From positions 1 through 64,000 of the forward strand of contig NZ_JAEULM010000047.1 in the NCBI RefSeq assembly GCF_016793825.1: a stretch of DNA of 64,000 nt, read 5' to 3'. This DNA is from Sphingopyxis sp. Lineage in GTDB: Bacteria; Pseudomonadota; Alphaproteobacteria; Sphingomonadales; Sphingomonadaceae. Position 1 is the first letter of the stretch; each line of letters opens with the position of its first letter. Shown here piece by piece: positions 20,420 through 29,777 of this stretch. A model generated the notes under the pieces. It had not been told where the DNA came from. It saw only the letters and a list, made by a program, of their open reading frames with translations, and made no database searches. Both the position numbers and the translations under genes were made by a program.

Positions 20420-20967
20420 GGCCGAAGCTCCTTGCGTCTCGTTCGCCACTCGTCGGCGGTCTGGCGCCAGGCATCGACCGGCGCGTCCTGAAAGGGCGGG
20501 GGGAGGCGGGTCGGTCCGCTGTTCACGGCGCCAAGCCGTTTTGCCAGCGCCTGCGAACGTGTGTTGGCAGGGTCGATGCAATGCATAAGGTCGGGCCATT
20601 TCAGAAATTCGACCGCAAAGTCGCAGGTGGCGATCGCGCCCTCGAACGCATAGCCCTTGCCCGCGAATTTCGCGCGCACGCCGTACGCGATTTCACGCCC
20701 CGGCCAGCCGTCGGGTTCCCATGGCCCCAACCGGCCGACCCATTCGCCCGTGTCGCGCTCGATCACGGAAAACATCGAAAAGCCGCGAATGTGCCAGGCT
20801 CCGGCGAGCGTACACCATAGCCGCCACGCCGATGCGCGCGGGCAGGCGCCGCCGATGAAGCGCATCGTATCCTCTTCGGCGCACATGGTCGCGAAACCCT
20901 CGAAGTCTTCGGCGGCGGGCGGACGCAGGATCAACCGCTCGGTGACGAGCAGGGGGCCGTTCAACAT
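20416..20967 (-). CDS. GNAT-family N-acetyltransferase
   Basis: This 183-residue protein is of the RimJ/RimL-like GNAT class. It begins LVTERLILRPPAAEDFEGFA, has the strand-rich core GEWVGRLGPWEP and the acetyl-CoA segment YGVRAKFAGKGYAFEGA, and ends with IDPANTRSQALAKRLGA, the usual last block of the fold. The substrate is unknown. The ATG at 20967 has GGGAGAG 4 bases upstream. It is coupled through a 4-base overlap to the DUF1330 gene. Confidence 0.88.
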   Translation of the reverse strand: MLNGPLLVTERLILRPPAAEDFEGFATMCAEEDTMRFIGGACPRASAWRLWCTLAGAWHIRGFSMFSVIERDTGEWVGRLGPWEPDGWPGREIAYGVRAKFAGKGYAFEGAIATCDFAVEFLKWPDLMHCIDPANTRSQALAKRLGAVNSGPTRLPPPFQDAPVDAWRQTADEWRTRRKELRP

Positions 20968-21037
20968 TTTTCTCTCCCGCAGCAATCAGGCCACGCTTCT
21001 GCGGGAAGAGCCCCGGCGGGGCAAGCCGGATATGATT

Positions 21038-21067
21038 GAGGGCGCCGGCGGTTGGACCGGCGCCCTC
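21038..21067. terminator. Strong hairpin after the glycine-zipper gene (possible terminator)
   Basis: Eleven-base perfect arms (GAGGGCGCCGG and its complement) enclose an 8-base loop. There is no T-run on either side, so termination is only possible. It lies in the 219-base gap between the glycine-zipper gene and the GNAT gene. Confidence 0.4.
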
Positions 21068-21140
21068 TCCATTACGGGGTGCAGGCGGAGGGGTCTCGAA
21101 CCCACACCCGCAACGGGTTCCTGTGCTGCCTCGCGGTGCC

Positions 21141-21209
21141 CTGGCGGCACCGGTACTTGGCCCTTAGCGGCAGCGGTATTTGTCCTTTAGCGGCAGCGGT
21201 ATTTGTCCT
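21141..21209 (-). repeat. Three tandem 23-base copies at the 3' end of the glycine-zipper gene
   Basis: Two identical 23-base units (21187-21209 and 21164-21186) are followed by a third degenerate one (21141-21163, 17 of 23 matching). The first unit holds the last seven codons plus stop; the others lie beyond the stop codon. Confidence 0.85.
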
Positions 21210-21582
21210 TGTCGATCTCGCGGCCGAGGAGCGCGCCGCCGGCGGCGCCGAGCACGGTGCCGAGCAGCTTGTCACCGTTGCCGGCGATTTCGTGGCCGGC
21301 TAGACCGCCCACGGCGCCGCCGATCAGCAGGCCGGTCGTGCCATTGTCCTTCTTGCAGCGATAACGACCGTCGTTTCCGCGCCAGATGCGGGTGTTCGAA
21401 TTCACCCGTTCGTCACGCGATGCGTAATAGCGGCGATCCTTGCGCTTCTTGTAGAAATCGGCCGACGAATCGGCGTTGTGGTATCCCGGCGCCGCGCCCG
21501 AAAGCCCTGCATAAGCCGGTGCGGTGCCGGCAACGCTTGCCGCCACGAACGCGCCCATCAGGCTTTTGGTGAGGATATGCAT
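21187..21582 (-). CDS. Exported glycine-zipper 2TM-type protein
   Basis: This 131-residue protein has a signal peptide (cleavage after AYA, about residue 24) and a charged middle region with KKRKDRRYYASRDERVNS. The C-terminal glycine-zipper region is GLLIGGAVGGLAGHEIAG, then LLGTVLGAAGGALLGREID. This is the architecture of SlyB/Rick-17kDa-like outer-membrane or periplasmic proteins. It ends DKDKYRCR. AGGAAAGGA lies upstream of the ATG. The last 23 bases of the gene are duplicated twice after the stop codon. Confidence 0.85.
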   Translation of the reverse strand: MHILTKSLMGAFVAASVAGTAPAYAGLSGAAPGYHNADSSADFYKKRKDRRYYASRDERVNSNTRIWRGNDGRYRCKKDNGTTGLLIGGAVGGLAGHEIAGNGDKLLGTVLGAAGGALLGREIDKDKYRCR

Positions 21583-21759
21583 AAAAGTCCTTTCCTGGTT
21601 TGGCGCCTTGAACCGATCAGGGATCCGGCGCTTCGAACAGAAAACGACCCGAGGCCGCAAGCCGTTGCATGAACGTGCGGCAACAAGATGAGGCGAGCCT
21701 ATCCATCGACGAACCGAAAGGGCCTTGAAGGGGGACGGTGCGCGTGCGACATATCGATC

Positions 21760-21981
21760 ATGCTGAATATCGCCTCTCTCGTCATTGGTGTCGTCGCGCT
21801 GATCCTCGCCGTGTTTGCCTTCATTCCGCTGCTTGGCTGGGCGAATTGGGTCATCGTGCCGATCGCCGTCATCGGGCTCGCACTGGGCGCCATCTCGGAC
21901 AAGACCGCGGGACGGAACCTCAATATCGTCGTTATCGTGATCGGCGTCGTTCGCCTGATGCTCGGTGGCGGCATCTTCTGA
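21760..21981 (+). CDS. 73-residue membrane protein
   Basis: This small protein is almost entirely two hydrophobic helices: LNIASLVIGVVALILAVFAF at the N-terminus, and a second pair around VIVPIAVIGLALG and LNIVVIVIGVVRLMLGGGIF at the C-terminus, joined by a short SDKTAGRN turn. The function is unknown. The ATG at 21760 is the first possible start in this frame giving a clean membrane N-terminus. No strong binding site is visible. It lies 18 bases before rarD on the same strand, so co-transcription is possible. Confidence 0.75.
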   Translation: MLNIASLVIGVVALILAVFAFIPLLGWANWVIVPIAVIGLALGAISDKTAGRNLNIVVIVIGVVRLMLGGGIF

Positions 21982-21999
21982 TCCGGACGGACCGACGTC

Positions 22000-22917
22000 A
22001 TGACACGAGTACCGGCCCCTGAGGGGAGCCAGGAAGGCGGCTTGTCCTACGCGCTTGCCGCCTATGGCATCTGGGGTTTCGTTCCCCTCTTCTTTCGGCT
22101 GCTGGTCAGCGTGCCGCCGGTCGAGGTCCTGGCGCAGCGCATCCTGTGGTCGCTGCCGCTCTGTTTCCTCGTGATGATTTTCCGGCGGCAGATCGGCGAC
22201 TATCTGGCGGCGCTGAAGGACTGGAAGGTACTGCGGCTGCTGCTGATCAGCTCGGTGCTGATCGCCGGCAACTGGCTGATCTATATCTATTCGATCTTCA
22301 CCGGGCATGTGCTGGCGGCCAGCCTTGGCTATTATCTCAACCCGCTCGTCAATGTGATGCTGGGGATGGTGTTTCTCGGTGAACGGCTGTCGCGGCTGCA
22401 ACTCGTGGCCGTGGCCATCGCGGCGATCGGCGTCGCGATATTGCTCGGCGGCGCGCTTGATACGCTGTGGATCAGCCTGACGCTTGCGGTCAGCTTTGGC
22501 ACCTATGGGCTGATCCGCAAGATCGTCCCGGTCGGCTCGCTCCCCGGTCTGGCGATCGAGACGACGTTGCTGCTGCTGCCGGCGCTGGTCGTTTCCGTCT
22601 GGTATCTCTGGATCGACGACGGACGGGGTTTTGGATCGAATGGTTCGATCAGCCTGTTGCTGATGGCGGGGGGCGTGGTGACGGCGGTGCCGTTGCTGCT
22701 CTTTGCGACGGCGGCGCGCCGGATGAGCTATACCGCGCTTGGTTTCGTGCAATATCTGGCGCCGACCATCCAGTTCCTGCTTGGCCTGTTCGTTTTTCGC
22801 GAGCCGCTGAAGTCCGCGCAGCTTGCCTGTTTCCTGCTCATCTGGATCAGCATCGCGGTGTTCAGTTTCGACATGTGGCGCAAGGCGCGCGCCGACCGGA
22901 TGATCCAGATCGCATGA
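22000..22917 (+). CDS. rarD: RarD-type EamA-family permease
   Basis: This 305-residue inner-membrane protein of the drug/metabolite transporter superfamily has about ten predicted helices. The AAYGIWGFVPLFFRLL start, the VLAQRILWSLP segment and the NWLIYIYSIFTGHVLAASLG block are characteristic of the RarD subgroup; the second half repeats the fold (YTALGFVQYLAPTIQFLLGL). Its substrate is not established; RarD was named for chloramphenicol sensitivity, which does not prove function. It is followed by the convergent pyrC gene. Confidence 0.9.
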   Translation: MTRVPAPEGSQEGGLSYALAAYGIWGFVPLFFRLLVSVPPVEVLAQRILWSLPLCFLVMIFRRQIGDYLAALKDWKVLRLLLISSVLIAGNWLIYIYSIFTGHVLAASLGYYLNPLVNVMLGMVFLGERLSRLQLVAVAIAAIGVAILLGGALDTLWISLTLAVSFGTYGLIRKIVPVGSLPGLAIETTLLLLPALVVSVWYLWIDDGRGFGSNGSISLLLMAGGVVTAVPLLLFATAARRMSYTALGFVQYLAPTIQFLLGLFVFREPLKSAQLACFLLIWISIAVFSFDMWRKARADRMIQIA

Positions 22918-22941
22918 CGCCGGCCTTGGCCGGCGTGGCGA

Positions 22942-23964
22942 TCAGGCCAGCCGCCAGCCCAGTGTTTCACCGGCATGGAAAGGCACGACTTCGCCGACCC
23001 GGTCGGGCACGACGGTCTCGCCGCGCTCCAGCGTGATCGTTCCGGCGTTGAGCGGCAGGCCATAGAAGGCCGGACCATGTTCGCTCGCGAATCCTTCGAA
23101 TTTGTCGAGCGCGCCTTCCTCGTCGAACACCGCGACATAGCTTTCGAGCGCATGGGGTGCGTTGAATATCCCCGCGCAACCGCACGCGGCTTCCTTGGTG
23201 TGGACGGCATGCGGGGCGCTGTCGGTGCCGAGGAAGAATTTGGGAGAGCCCGACACCGCCGCTGCGCGCACCGCGAGCCGGTGCTGCTCGCGCTTGGCGA
23301 CGGGCAGGCAATAGGCGTGCGGACGAATGCCGCCGACCAGCATCGCATTGCGGTTGATGTGGAGATGCTGCGGCGTGATCGTCGCGCCGACGGTTGCGGG
23401 GGCGGCTTTCACGAATTCGACCGCTTCGGCGGTGGTAATATGTTCGAAGACGATTTTCAGCGTCGGAAGCCGTCGGACCAGCGGCGCAAGCGTGCGGTCG
23501 ATGAACACTGCCTCGCGGTCGAAGATGTCGACGTCGTGGTCGGTGACTTCGCCGTGGATGAGCAAAGGCATCCCGATCTCGGCCATCCGTTCGAGCACGC
23601 CCATGATGTTCGCGACGTCGGTGACACCGTGCGCGCTGCCCGTCGTCGCATGCGCGGGATAAAGCTTCGCGGCGGTGAAGACGCCTTCCGCGTGGCCGCG
23701 TGCCATTTCGTCGGCATCGCTATGGTCGGTCAGATAGGCGACGATCAGCGGCGTGAAATCATATTCGGCCGGGACTGCGGCGCGGATGCGGTCGCGGTAG
23801 GCCGCGCCTTCGCTGGCCGTCGTGACGGGCGGCGACAGGTTCGGCATGATGATCGCGCGCGCGAACTGGCGCGCGGTATAGGGCGCGACATGATCGAGCA
23901 TCGCACCGTCGCGCAGATGGACGTGCCAATCGTCGGGGCGGCGGATGATCAGGCGGTCGGTCAT
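22942..23964 (-). CDS. pyrC: Dihydroorotase
   Basis: PyrC cyclises carbamoyl aspartate to dihydroorotate in pyrimidine biosynthesis. The 340 residues match the class II (E. coli-like) enzyme. The metal-binding [10 protein letters not shown] is near residue 15, the carboxylated-lysine segment [12 protein letters not shown] near residue 98, and histidines appear in [15 protein letters not shown] and the later [11 protein letters not shown]. The ATG at 23964 is 58 bases from the divergent ygfZ-like gene. PyrE lies 27 kb away in the same window. Confidence 0.96.
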   Translation of the reverse strand: MTDRLIIRRPDDWHVHLRDGAMLDHVAPYTARQFARAIIMPNLSPPVTTASEGAAYRDRIRAAVPAEYDFTPLIVAYLTDHSDADEMARGHAEGVFTAAKLYPAHATTGSAHGVTDVANIMGVLERMAEIGMPLLIHGEVTDHDVDIFDREAVFIDRTLAPLVRRLPTLKIVFEHITTAEAVEFVKAAPATVGATITPQHLHINRNAMLVGGIRPHAYCLPVAKREQHRLAVRAAAVSGSPKFFLGTDSAPHAVHTKEAACGCAGIFNAPHALESYVAVFDEEGALDKFEGFASEHGPAFYGLPLNAGTITLERGETVVPDRVGEVVPFHAGETLGWRLA

Positions 23965-24022
23965 GGAGGGACTCGTCGATAAGTGGGCTTGGCTTTGGCT
24001 GGAGCGTCCTTAGATTGTCGCC

Positions 24023-24751
24023 ATGGCCAATACCACCCTGATCGATCGCACCCTGATCCGCCTCGCGGGCGAGGATGTCCGCGGTTTCCTGCAAGGGCTC
24101 GTCACCAACGATGTCTCGGGCAATCTGCCCGTGTGGGCGGCGCTGCTGACGCCGCAGGGCAAGGTGCTGTTCGATTTCCTGGTCTGGGGTGACGGCGACG
24201 ACATATTGCTCGATTGCGAGCGCGCCGCCGCCGGCGATCTGGTGAAACGGCTGACTCTCTATCGCCTGCGCCGCGCGATCACGATCACGCGCGAGGAGGA
24301 AATGTGCGTTCACTGGGCGGGGGAAGGGGATATCGGCGTCGTCGACCCGCGCCTTTCCGACCTTGGTCAGCGCTGGCTCGCGCCCGCCGATGGCGACACC
24401 GGAGCCGACGCCATCTGGCAGGCCCGCCGGCTGGCGCTCGGCGTCACCGAAGGTCGCGCCGAACTCGGCGACGGCACGACACTCTGGCTCGAATGCAACG
24501 CCGCCGAACTGAACGGGGTGAGCTTTACGAAGGGCTGCTATGTCGGGCAGGAAAATACGGCCCGGATGAACTGGCGGCAGAAGGTCAACCGGCGGCTGGT
24601 CGTCGTGCCCATCGGCGAGGCCGACGCAAAGCGACAGGTCGTCGCCTATCCCGATCTTGGCTGGTCGGTCGAACATCTCCGGGTCGAGAGCATCGATCCG
24701 GCAACCGCGCCCGGCTGGATGCGCGAAGGGCTGGCATCGACCGGTTCATGA
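24023..24751 (+). CDS. ygfZ: Folate-binding protein YgfZ
   Basis: This 242-residue protein belongs to the YgfZ/GcvT-like family, which helps in iron-sulfur cluster assembly or repair in a tetrahydrofolate-dependent manner. The signature KGCYVGQEN is near residue 170, with the family-specific cysteine. The N-terminal half carries DVRGFLQGLVTND and LTPQGKVLFDFLVW, also typical. The stop overlaps a possible downstream ATG by 4 bases (ATGA at 24748), suggesting coupling to the next gene. Confidence 0.93.
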   Translation: MANTTLIDRTLIRLAGEDVRGFLQGLVTNDVSGNLPVWAALLTPQGKVLFDFLVWGDGDDILLDCERAAAGDLVKRLTLYRLRRAITITREEEMCVHWAGEGDIGVVDPRLSDLGQRWLAPADGDTGADAIWQARRLALGVTEGRAELGDGTTLWLECNAAELNGVSFTKGCYVGQENTARMNWRQKVNRRLVVVPIGEADAKRQVVAYPDLGWSVEHLRVESIDPATAPGWMREGLASTGS

Positions 24752-24783
24752 CAGGTGCAGGCGGTTCTGATAATCAGGCCGTG

Positions 24784-25383
24784 ATGCGTGCCCTGTCGAT
24801 CTTTCCGGTCCTTGTCGCGACGACCCTGGCCGCTGCGGCGCCTGTCGCGGCCGAGACGCCGCTTGTGCCGGTCGTGCCTGAAGCCGTCGCCGAGCCTTCG
24901 CATCTCGCGCCGCTGGCCGTCGATTCGCCCTGGACCGCGCGCTTCGAAGTCGCCGCCGACACGCTGTTGCCCGCACTACGTTCGCAGGACGAAAGCCGAT
25001 GGGCGCCGCTGCTTGGCGGGCAGTGGCTGGCCGAGCCCGATCGTCGGCGGATCGCCTCCCTGCTGCGGGACGAGGATGGCCCGTTCGGTCGAGCGCTTCA
25101 TTCCACGGGCGCTGCGCGCCGCGCCATTCTGGGCTGGCAGCCGCCCGCGACCCTTGACGCCGCTGACCGTGCGGCGGTTGCCGCGAGGCCCGAGGCCGAA
25201 GCTATTGTTTGCTGGTCGTCGCGCGTCACGGACGAGCAATGGCCCCGGACGGCGGCCGAAGCCGACAATGCGCCCGGCCGGCCTTATGCCTGCGCGCGGA
25301 TCGCCTACAGTATTCGCGGCGATGCGCCCGTCTGGCGCGCCTTTATCGATCAGCGCGCGACTGCTGCGGCCGATCGGCCCTGA
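24784..25383 (+). CDS. Exported hypothetical protein
   Basis: This 199-residue protein has a Sec signal peptide (RALSIFPVLVATTLAAAAPV, cleavage after VAA-ET). The mature region is alanine-rich with PWTARFEVAADTLLPALRSQ and the segment LLGGQWLAEPDRRRIASLLR, but I recognise no domain. I chose the ATG at 24784 because it gives a standard signal peptide; ATG 24748, which overlaps the ygfZ stop, would add 12 residues and could be the real coupled start. Confidence 0.7.
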   Translation: MRALSIFPVLVATTLAAAAPVAAETPLVPVVPEAVAEPSHLAPLAVDSPWTARFEVAADTLLPALRSQDESRWAPLLGGQWLAEPDRRRIASLLRDEDGPFGRALHSTGAARRAILGWQPPATLDAADRAAVAARPEAEAIVCWSSRVTDEQWPRTAAEADNAPGRPYACARIAYSIRGDAPVWRAFIDQRATAAADRP

Positions 25384-25430
25384 ACACCCATCTAACCATT
25401 CCTAAACCATCGCGTTGCTAGAATGCGCCT

Positions 25431-25973
25431 ATGTTGGGGCGTTTCATCACTTTGGCCGCAATCCTGGCCGCAGGCTCGATCGCGGTGGGAAGCATGGCGA
25501 CCCGTCAGACCGGGAACGCGGCGGCCGCCGCCGACCACAGCAACGATAACTGGACGACGCAGCCGCGCACCCATGGTGGCGGAACGGCTGCTTCGACCCG
25601 GTCGTCGTCGGGCGAAGTACGCCTCGGCCGCGCCGAGGATTCGCATTTCTATGCCGATGCCGACGTCAACGGCACGAACATCCGCATGATGGTCGACAGC
25701 GGCGCTTCGATCATCGCGCTGACGCGCCGCGATGCCGAGGCGATCGGAATCGACGTGGACCGCCTGCCGGTGGCGGGGACGGCGAAGACCGCCGGCGGCG
25801 ACGTGCCGATGCGCGTCGTGATGCTCGACAGCGTCGAAGTCGACGGGATCGAGGTGCGGCGCGTCGAGGCCGCGGTGGTCGATGCCGACATGGGCGTGTC
25901 GCTGCTTGGACAGAGCTATCTTTCCAAACTCGACGCAGTGAATGTCGAAGGCGATACGATGACGCTGCGCTGA
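25431..25973 (+). CDS. Membrane-anchored retropepsin-like aspartic protease
   Basis: This 180-residue protein has an N-terminal hydrophobic anchor (LGRFITLAAILAAGSIAVGS) followed by a clan-AA aspartic protease domain. The catalytic motif is MVDSGASIIAL (Asp near residue 92, in the DSGAS loop) and the C-terminal strand pair runs GVSLLGQSYLSKLDAVNVEG. Single-domain size implies a homodimeric enzyme, as in retropepsins; this matches the TIGR02281-type family. The target is unknown. It lies 47 bases after the preceding gene. Confidence 0.85.
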   Translation: MLGRFITLAAILAAGSIAVGSMATRQTGNAAAAADHSNDNWTTQPRTHGGGTAASTRSSSGEVRLGRAEDSHFYADADVNGTNIRMMVDSGASIIALTRRDAEAIGIDVDRLPVAGTAKTAGGDVPMRVVMLDSVEVDGIEVRRVEAAVVDADMGVSLLGQSYLSKLDAVNVEGDTMTLR

Positions 25974-26029
25974 GGTTTCAGCCGGCCCCGCTCTTGCCAT
26001 TCGCGCCGCATTTCCCCACATCGATCGCC

Positions 26030-26698
26030 ATGAACGCTCCCAATCCTCCGTTGCGCGCGGCGATCGTGCCCGTCACCGCCTTTCAGCAGAACTGCACTCT
26101 GCTGTGGTGCACCGAAACCAACAAGGGCGCGCTCGTCGATCCCGGCGGCGACCTTCCAAAGCTTCGTGAAGCGATCCGCCAGACGGGTGTCGAGATCGAA
26201 AAGATTCTCGTTACCCACGGCCATATGGACCATTGCGGGCAGGCCGGCGTGTTCGCGAAGGAACTGGGCGTTCCGGTCGAGGGGCCGCATGAGGACGACC
26301 GGTTCTGGATCGAGCAGCTTGCATCGGACGGCGCGCGCTTCGGAATGGAGGGCGAACCCTTCGAGCCCGACCGTTGGCTCGTCGACGGCGACAAGGTGGC
26401 GGTCGGAAATCTCGAGATCGACGTCATCCACTGTCCCGGACATACGCCGGGCCATGTCGTCTTCCACCACGGTCCCTCGAAGCTTGCGATCGTCGGCGAC
26501 GTCTTGTTCCAGGGATCGATCGGCCGCACCGATTTTCCGCGCGGCAATCATCAGCAACTTCTCGATTCGATCACGCAGAAACTGTGGCCGCTTGGCGGCG
26601 ATACCATTTTCCTGCCCGGGCACGGCGCGCACAGCAGTTTCGCGCAGGAACGGCGGACCAATCCCTATGTCGGCGACAGCGCGATGGGGCAGGCCTGA
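26030..26698 (+). CDS. MBL-fold metallo-hydrolase (glyoxalase II-like)
   Basis: This 222-residue metallo-beta-lactamase-fold hydrolase carries the metal-binding motif THGHMDHCG near residue 66, a second histidine in HCPGHTPGH, and IVGDVLFQGSIGRTDFP and LPGHGAHSSF later. Its pattern is closest to YcbL/GloB-type thioesterases. I chose ATG 26030 (MNAPNPPLRAAIVPVTAFQQ) because the family starts its first strand there; an in-frame ATG 12 codons earlier gives a longer N-terminus. No convincing binding site is visible. Confidence 0.88.
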   Translation: MNAPNPPLRAAIVPVTAFQQNCTLLWCTETNKGALVDPGGDLPKLREAIRQTGVEIEKILVTHGHMDHCGQAGVFAKELGVPVEGPHEDDRFWIEQLASDGARFGMEGEPFEPDRWLVDGDKVAVGNLEIDVIHCPGHTPGHVVFHHGPSKLAIVGDVLFQGSIGRTDFPRGNHQQLLDSITQKLWPLGGDTIFLPGHGAHSSFAQERRTNPYVGDSAMGQA

Positions 26699-26720
26699 CC
26701 CCTCCCGCGGACGGGAGGGG
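26699..26720. repeat. CCCCTCCCG palindrome between convergent genes
   Basis: The arms CCCCTCCCG and CGGGAGGGG enclose a CGGA loop, immediately after the MBL gene and before the convergent MAPEG gene. The core is the same as the rpoB-rpoC hairpin at 1328-1352. No T-run, so not a clear terminator. Confidence 0.65.
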
Positions 26721-26728
26721 AACCGGCT

Positions 26729-27166
26729 TTATTTCGGGACGACGATTTCGGTCTCGACAACCTTCGAGCTGAAACTGACCGGCGTCAGATAGACGACGGC
26801 GACCGCGGTGATCGCGAGGCCGAGCTGCGTCAGCATCGTGATGATCGTGCCGGCCATGCGGCCCCACCCCATGCCGTCCATGCCAAGGGCGTGGAGGATA
26901 CGCCCGACCAGATAAAGCGCGCCGACACCCCACAGCCAGAACGACGACCCGATTCCCAGTTCGACGAGAGCGAGCAGGATCAGCACGAAGGCGGTGTTTT
27001 CGACGAAATTCGCGTGCGCGCGCATGCGGCGCGTCAGCGCGTCGTTGCCGCCGTCGCCGATAAAGACCTTTTCCTTGGTCCGGACGCGCCCGACGCGGAT
27101 GCTGAGCCAGAGATTGAGCAGCGCCGCCCCCGCGGCGATCGTCAGGCTGATCGGCAAGATTATCAT
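26729..27166 (-). CDS. MAPEG-family membrane protein
   Basis: This 145-residue, four-helix protein belongs to the MAPEG family (membrane-associated proteins in eicosanoid and glutathione metabolism), likely a membrane glutathione transferase or of unknown function. The conserved RMRAHANFVENTAFVL segment lies near residue 50, following RTKEKVFIGDGGN. The ATG at 27166 has GGGGGAAG 5 bases upstream; a longer frame starting at 27220 lacks support. It converges on the MBL gene. Confidence 0.85.
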   Translation of the reverse strand: MIILPISLTIAAGAALLNLWLSIRVGRVRTKEKVFIGDGGNDALTRRMRAHANFVENTAFVLILLALVELGIGSSFWLWGVGALYLVGRILHALGMDGMGWGRMAGTIITMLTQLGLAITAVAVVYLTPVSFSSKVVETEIVVPK

Positions 27167-27582
27167 GTGGCTTCCCCCATAGCATGGGCCGGCTTTCCGG
27201 CGGTGAGCGAGATGTGGCATTGCCGCGAGGGGAGGGCAAGGCCGCTGTTTTCCGGTCGTGTCGCGCCTGGTTCGGTCGGCGGTTCCCGATATCGAGACGA
27301 CATGGGACCGCGGATCCCGTCCGGGATGGTAAAGAAAGGGTCGGGGCGATGCAGGATAGTCGTTGCCTCGGGGGTTGCCTTTACGGGCGAAAACGCTATA
27401 GCCGCGCCCGATCCGGCACCCGACACCATCTGGCGTTGAGGCACTCTCCGGCGGAAGATTTTCTTGTCAAATGCGGACGGGAAAAGCCTTCGCGCGGCGG
27501 GCGGGCCAGTCGTTTCCGGTAACGGGAATGACAAGTTCGGGTTCGCCGATTCGTAGAAACATTTGATAATACAGGAAATATC
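27167..27582. other. 416-base intergenic region upstream of rpmF
   Basis: The region separates divergent units (the MAPEG gene and rpmF-plsX-fabH), so promoters for both must lie here. I could not find a convincing -35/-10 pair. The last part carries AGGAA 7 bases before the rpmF ATG. No repeat of the families seen elsewhere was found. Small ORFs inside it lack binding sites. Confidence 0.5.
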
Positions 27583-27759
27583 ATGGCCGTCCCCAAGCGA
27601 AAAACCTCGCCCTCGAAGCGCGGCATGCGTCGTAGCCACGACAGCCTGAAGGTCGAAGCCTTCCAGGAATGCCCGAACTGTGGCGAGCTGAAGCGCCCGC
27701 ACAACCTTTGCAACGCCTGCGGCCATTATAATGGCCGTGAAGTGGTGGCCGGCGCTTAA
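27583..27759 (+). CDS. rpmF: 50S ribosomal protein L32
   Basis: This 58-residue protein of the large ribosomal subunit starts [19 protein letters not shown] and has a zinc ribbon of two cysteine pairs, CPNCG and CNACG, near residues 30-47. It ends [14 protein letters not shown] lies before the ATG. It is followed after 21 bases by plsX, the usual bacterial arrangement linking ribosomes and lipid synthesis in one transcript. Confidence 0.98.
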   Translation: MAVPKRKTSPSKRGMRRSHDSLKVEAFQECPNCGELKRPHNLCNACGHYNGREVVAGA

Positions 27760-27780
27760 GCCAATCCGGAGAGCGTTCGA

Positions 27781-28815
27781 ATGAGCCTCACACCGCGAAT
27801 CGCAATCGATGCGATGGGCGGTGACGTCGGCGTGCGCATGATGCTCGCCGGCGCCGCAATGGCGCGTCACCAGCACGACGGCCTGCGCTTTCTCCTCGTC
27901 GGCGACGAGGTGCAGATCAAGGCCGCCCTCGAAAATCACCCGAACCTCCGCGCGGCTTCGGATATCATCCACACCGAAGGCGTGGTGTCCGGCGAGGAAA
28001 AGCCCAGCCAGGCGATCCGCAAGGCGCGCTCCAGTTCGATGGGGCTTGCGATCGACGCGGTGAAGCGCGGCGATGCGGGCGGCGCCGTGTCGGCGGGAAA
28101 CACCGGCGCGCTGATGGCCATGGCAAAGATCGCGCTGCGCACGATGCCCGGCATCGACCGGCCGGCGCTGGCGGCGCTGCTGCCGACGCTGGGCGACAAT
28201 GACGTGGTCATGCTCGATCTCGGGGCGAATACCGACTGCGACGCCAACAACCTCGTTCAGTTCGCCGTCATGGGCGCGGCCTATGCGCGCACCGCCATGG
28301 GCCTTGAACGCCCGCGCGTCGCCTTGCTCAACATCGGCACCGAAGAGATGAAGGGCACCGACGAGATTCGGGATGCCGCGGCGCTGCTTCGCGATACCGA
28401 TGGCCTGCCGATGCAGTTCACCGGCTTTATCGAGGGCGACAAGCTGTCGCGCGGCGATGTGGACGTGATCGTCCACGACGGTTTCTCGGGCAATATCGCG
28501 TTGAAGACGATCGAGGGAACGGCGCGCTTTGTGACCGATCTGCTGCGCCGCGCGTTCACGTCGTCGGTGCGTTCCAAGATCGGTTTCCTGATTTCGCGTC
28601 CGGCGACCGAGTTGCTGCGCCATCATCTCGATCCGAACAATCACAATGGCGCGGTGTTCCTCGGGCTCAACGGCGTGGTGCTCAAGAGCCATGGCAGCGC
28701 CGACGCGAAGGGCGTCGCCAATTGCGTCCACCTGTGCGCCGAACTGATCGAAAAGGACATCACCCGGCAGGTGACCGAGGATCTTGCCAATTTCCGGGGC
28801 AACGGCGCGGCATGA
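27781..28815 (+). CDS. plsX: Phosphate acyltransferase PlsX
   Basis: PlsX converts acyl-ACP to acyl-phosphate, the acyl donor for glycerol 3-phosphate acylation in phospholipid synthesis. The 344 residues begin [18 protein letters not shown], as is typical, with [15 protein letters not shown] near residue 100 and [16 protein letters not shown] near residue 235. The ATG lies 21 bases after rpmF. Its stop overlaps the fabH start (ATGA), indicating coupled translation. Confidence 0.97.
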   Translation: MSLTPRIAIDAMGGDVGVRMMLAGAAMARHQHDGLRFLLVGDEVQIKAALENHPNLRAASDIIHTEGVVSGEEKPSQAIRKARSSSMGLAIDAVKRGDAGGAVSAGNTGALMAMAKIALRTMPGIDRPALAALLPTLGDNDVVMLDLGANTDCDANNLVQFAVMGAAYARTAMGLERPRVALLNIGTEEMKGTDEIRDAAALLRDTDGLPMQFTGFIEGDKLSRGDVDVIVHDGFSGNIALKTIEGTARFVTDLLRRAFTSSVRSKIGFLISRPATELLRHHLDPNNHNGAVFLGLNGVVLKSHGSADAKGVANCVHLCAELIEKDITRQVTEDLANFRGNGAA

Positions 28816-29777
28816 CCCGTCGCGCAATTCTTGCCGGTACCGGCTCATCGCTGCCGCGCACCCGCGTCTCCAATGCAGAGCTGGCCAAGCGCGTCGATAC
28901 CAGCGACGAATGGATCGTCGAACGCACCGGCATCCGCTTTCGACATATCGCCGAGCCCGACGAAACGACGGCGACTCTTGGCGCCGCGGCGGCGCAGCAG
29001 GCGTTAGAGGCCGCCGGGCTCTCGCCCGAGGACATCGGTCTCATCATCGTCGCCACCGCGACGCCCGACAATACATTCCCTGCAAGCGCGACCAAGGTGC
29101 AGGCGCTGATCGGCGCCCCCGACTGTATTGCCTTCGACGTCGCGGCGGTCTGTTCGGGCTTTCTCTATGCCGTGTCGGTCGCCGATTCGATGCTCCGGAC
29201 CGGCGCCGCAAAGCATGCGCTTGTCATTGGCAGCGAGACGTTCAGCCGCATCCTCGACTGGGAGGATCGCACGACCTGCGTTCTGTTCGGCGACGGGGCC
29301 GGCGCGATCCTGTTGTCGGCCGAGGATGTCGACGACGACCGGGGCATTCTTGCGACCCGCCTTCATGCCGAGGGCAAATATAGCGACATGCTCTATGTCG
29401 ATGGTGGCCCGTCGACGACCGGCACCGTCGGGCATGTCCGCATGCAGGGACGCGAAGTGTTCCGCCATGCCGTCACCAATCTGGCGAGCGTGCTGGGCGA
29501 AGTGATGGCCGACGTCGGGCTTGCGGCCGAGGACATCGACTGGGTGGTGCCGCATCAGGCGAACAAGCGCATCATCGACGCGACCGCCAAGAAACTGGGG
29601 TTGCCGGCCGAGCGCGTCGTTCTGACCGTCGATCAGCACGCCAATACGTCGGCCGCCTCGGTCCCGCTGGCGCTGGATCTCGCGGTACGCGACGGGCGGA
29701 TCAAGCGCGGCGACCTGGTCGTTCTGGAAGCAATGGGCGGCGGCTTCACCTGGGGCGCGGCCGTCCTTCGCATCTGA
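28812..29777 (+). CDS. fabH: 3-oxoacyl-ACP synthase III
   Basis: FabH condenses acetyl-CoA with malonyl-ACP to start fatty acid synthesis. The 321 residues contain the catalytic triad: Cys 114 in [10 protein letters not shown], His in [12 protein letters not shown] (near residue 247) and Asn in HANTSAASV (near residue 277). ATG 28812 overlaps the plsX stop by 4 bases. The three genes rpmF-plsX-fabH run into ihfA after a 257-base gap. Confidence 0.97.
   Translation: MTRRAILAGTGSSLPRTRVSNAELAKRVDTSDEWIVERTGIRFRHIAEPDETTATLGAAAAQQALEAAGLSPEDIGLIIVATATPDNTFPASATKVQALIGAPDCIAFDVAAVCSGFLYAVSVADSMLRTGAAKHALVIGSETFSRILDWEDRTTCVLFGDGAGAILLSAEDVDDDRGILATRLHAEGKYSDMLYVDGGPSTTGTVGHVRMQGREVFRHAVTNLASVLGEVMADVGLAAEDIDWVVPHQANKRIIDATAKKLGLPAERVVLTVDQHANTSAASVPLALDLAVRDGRIKRGDLVVLEAMGGGFTWGAAVLRI

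Noticed and set aside
21081-21120. A T-arm-like sequence (GGGTTCGAGACC on the minus strand)
   Set aside because: No acceptor stem, anticodon arm or correct D-arm can be built around it, and the T-stem has a mismatch. A tmRNA acceptor piece was also considered but lacks CCA and the G-U pair.
27301-27439. A short plus-strand frame upstream of rpmF
   Set aside because: No ribosome-binding site and no protein-like pattern.
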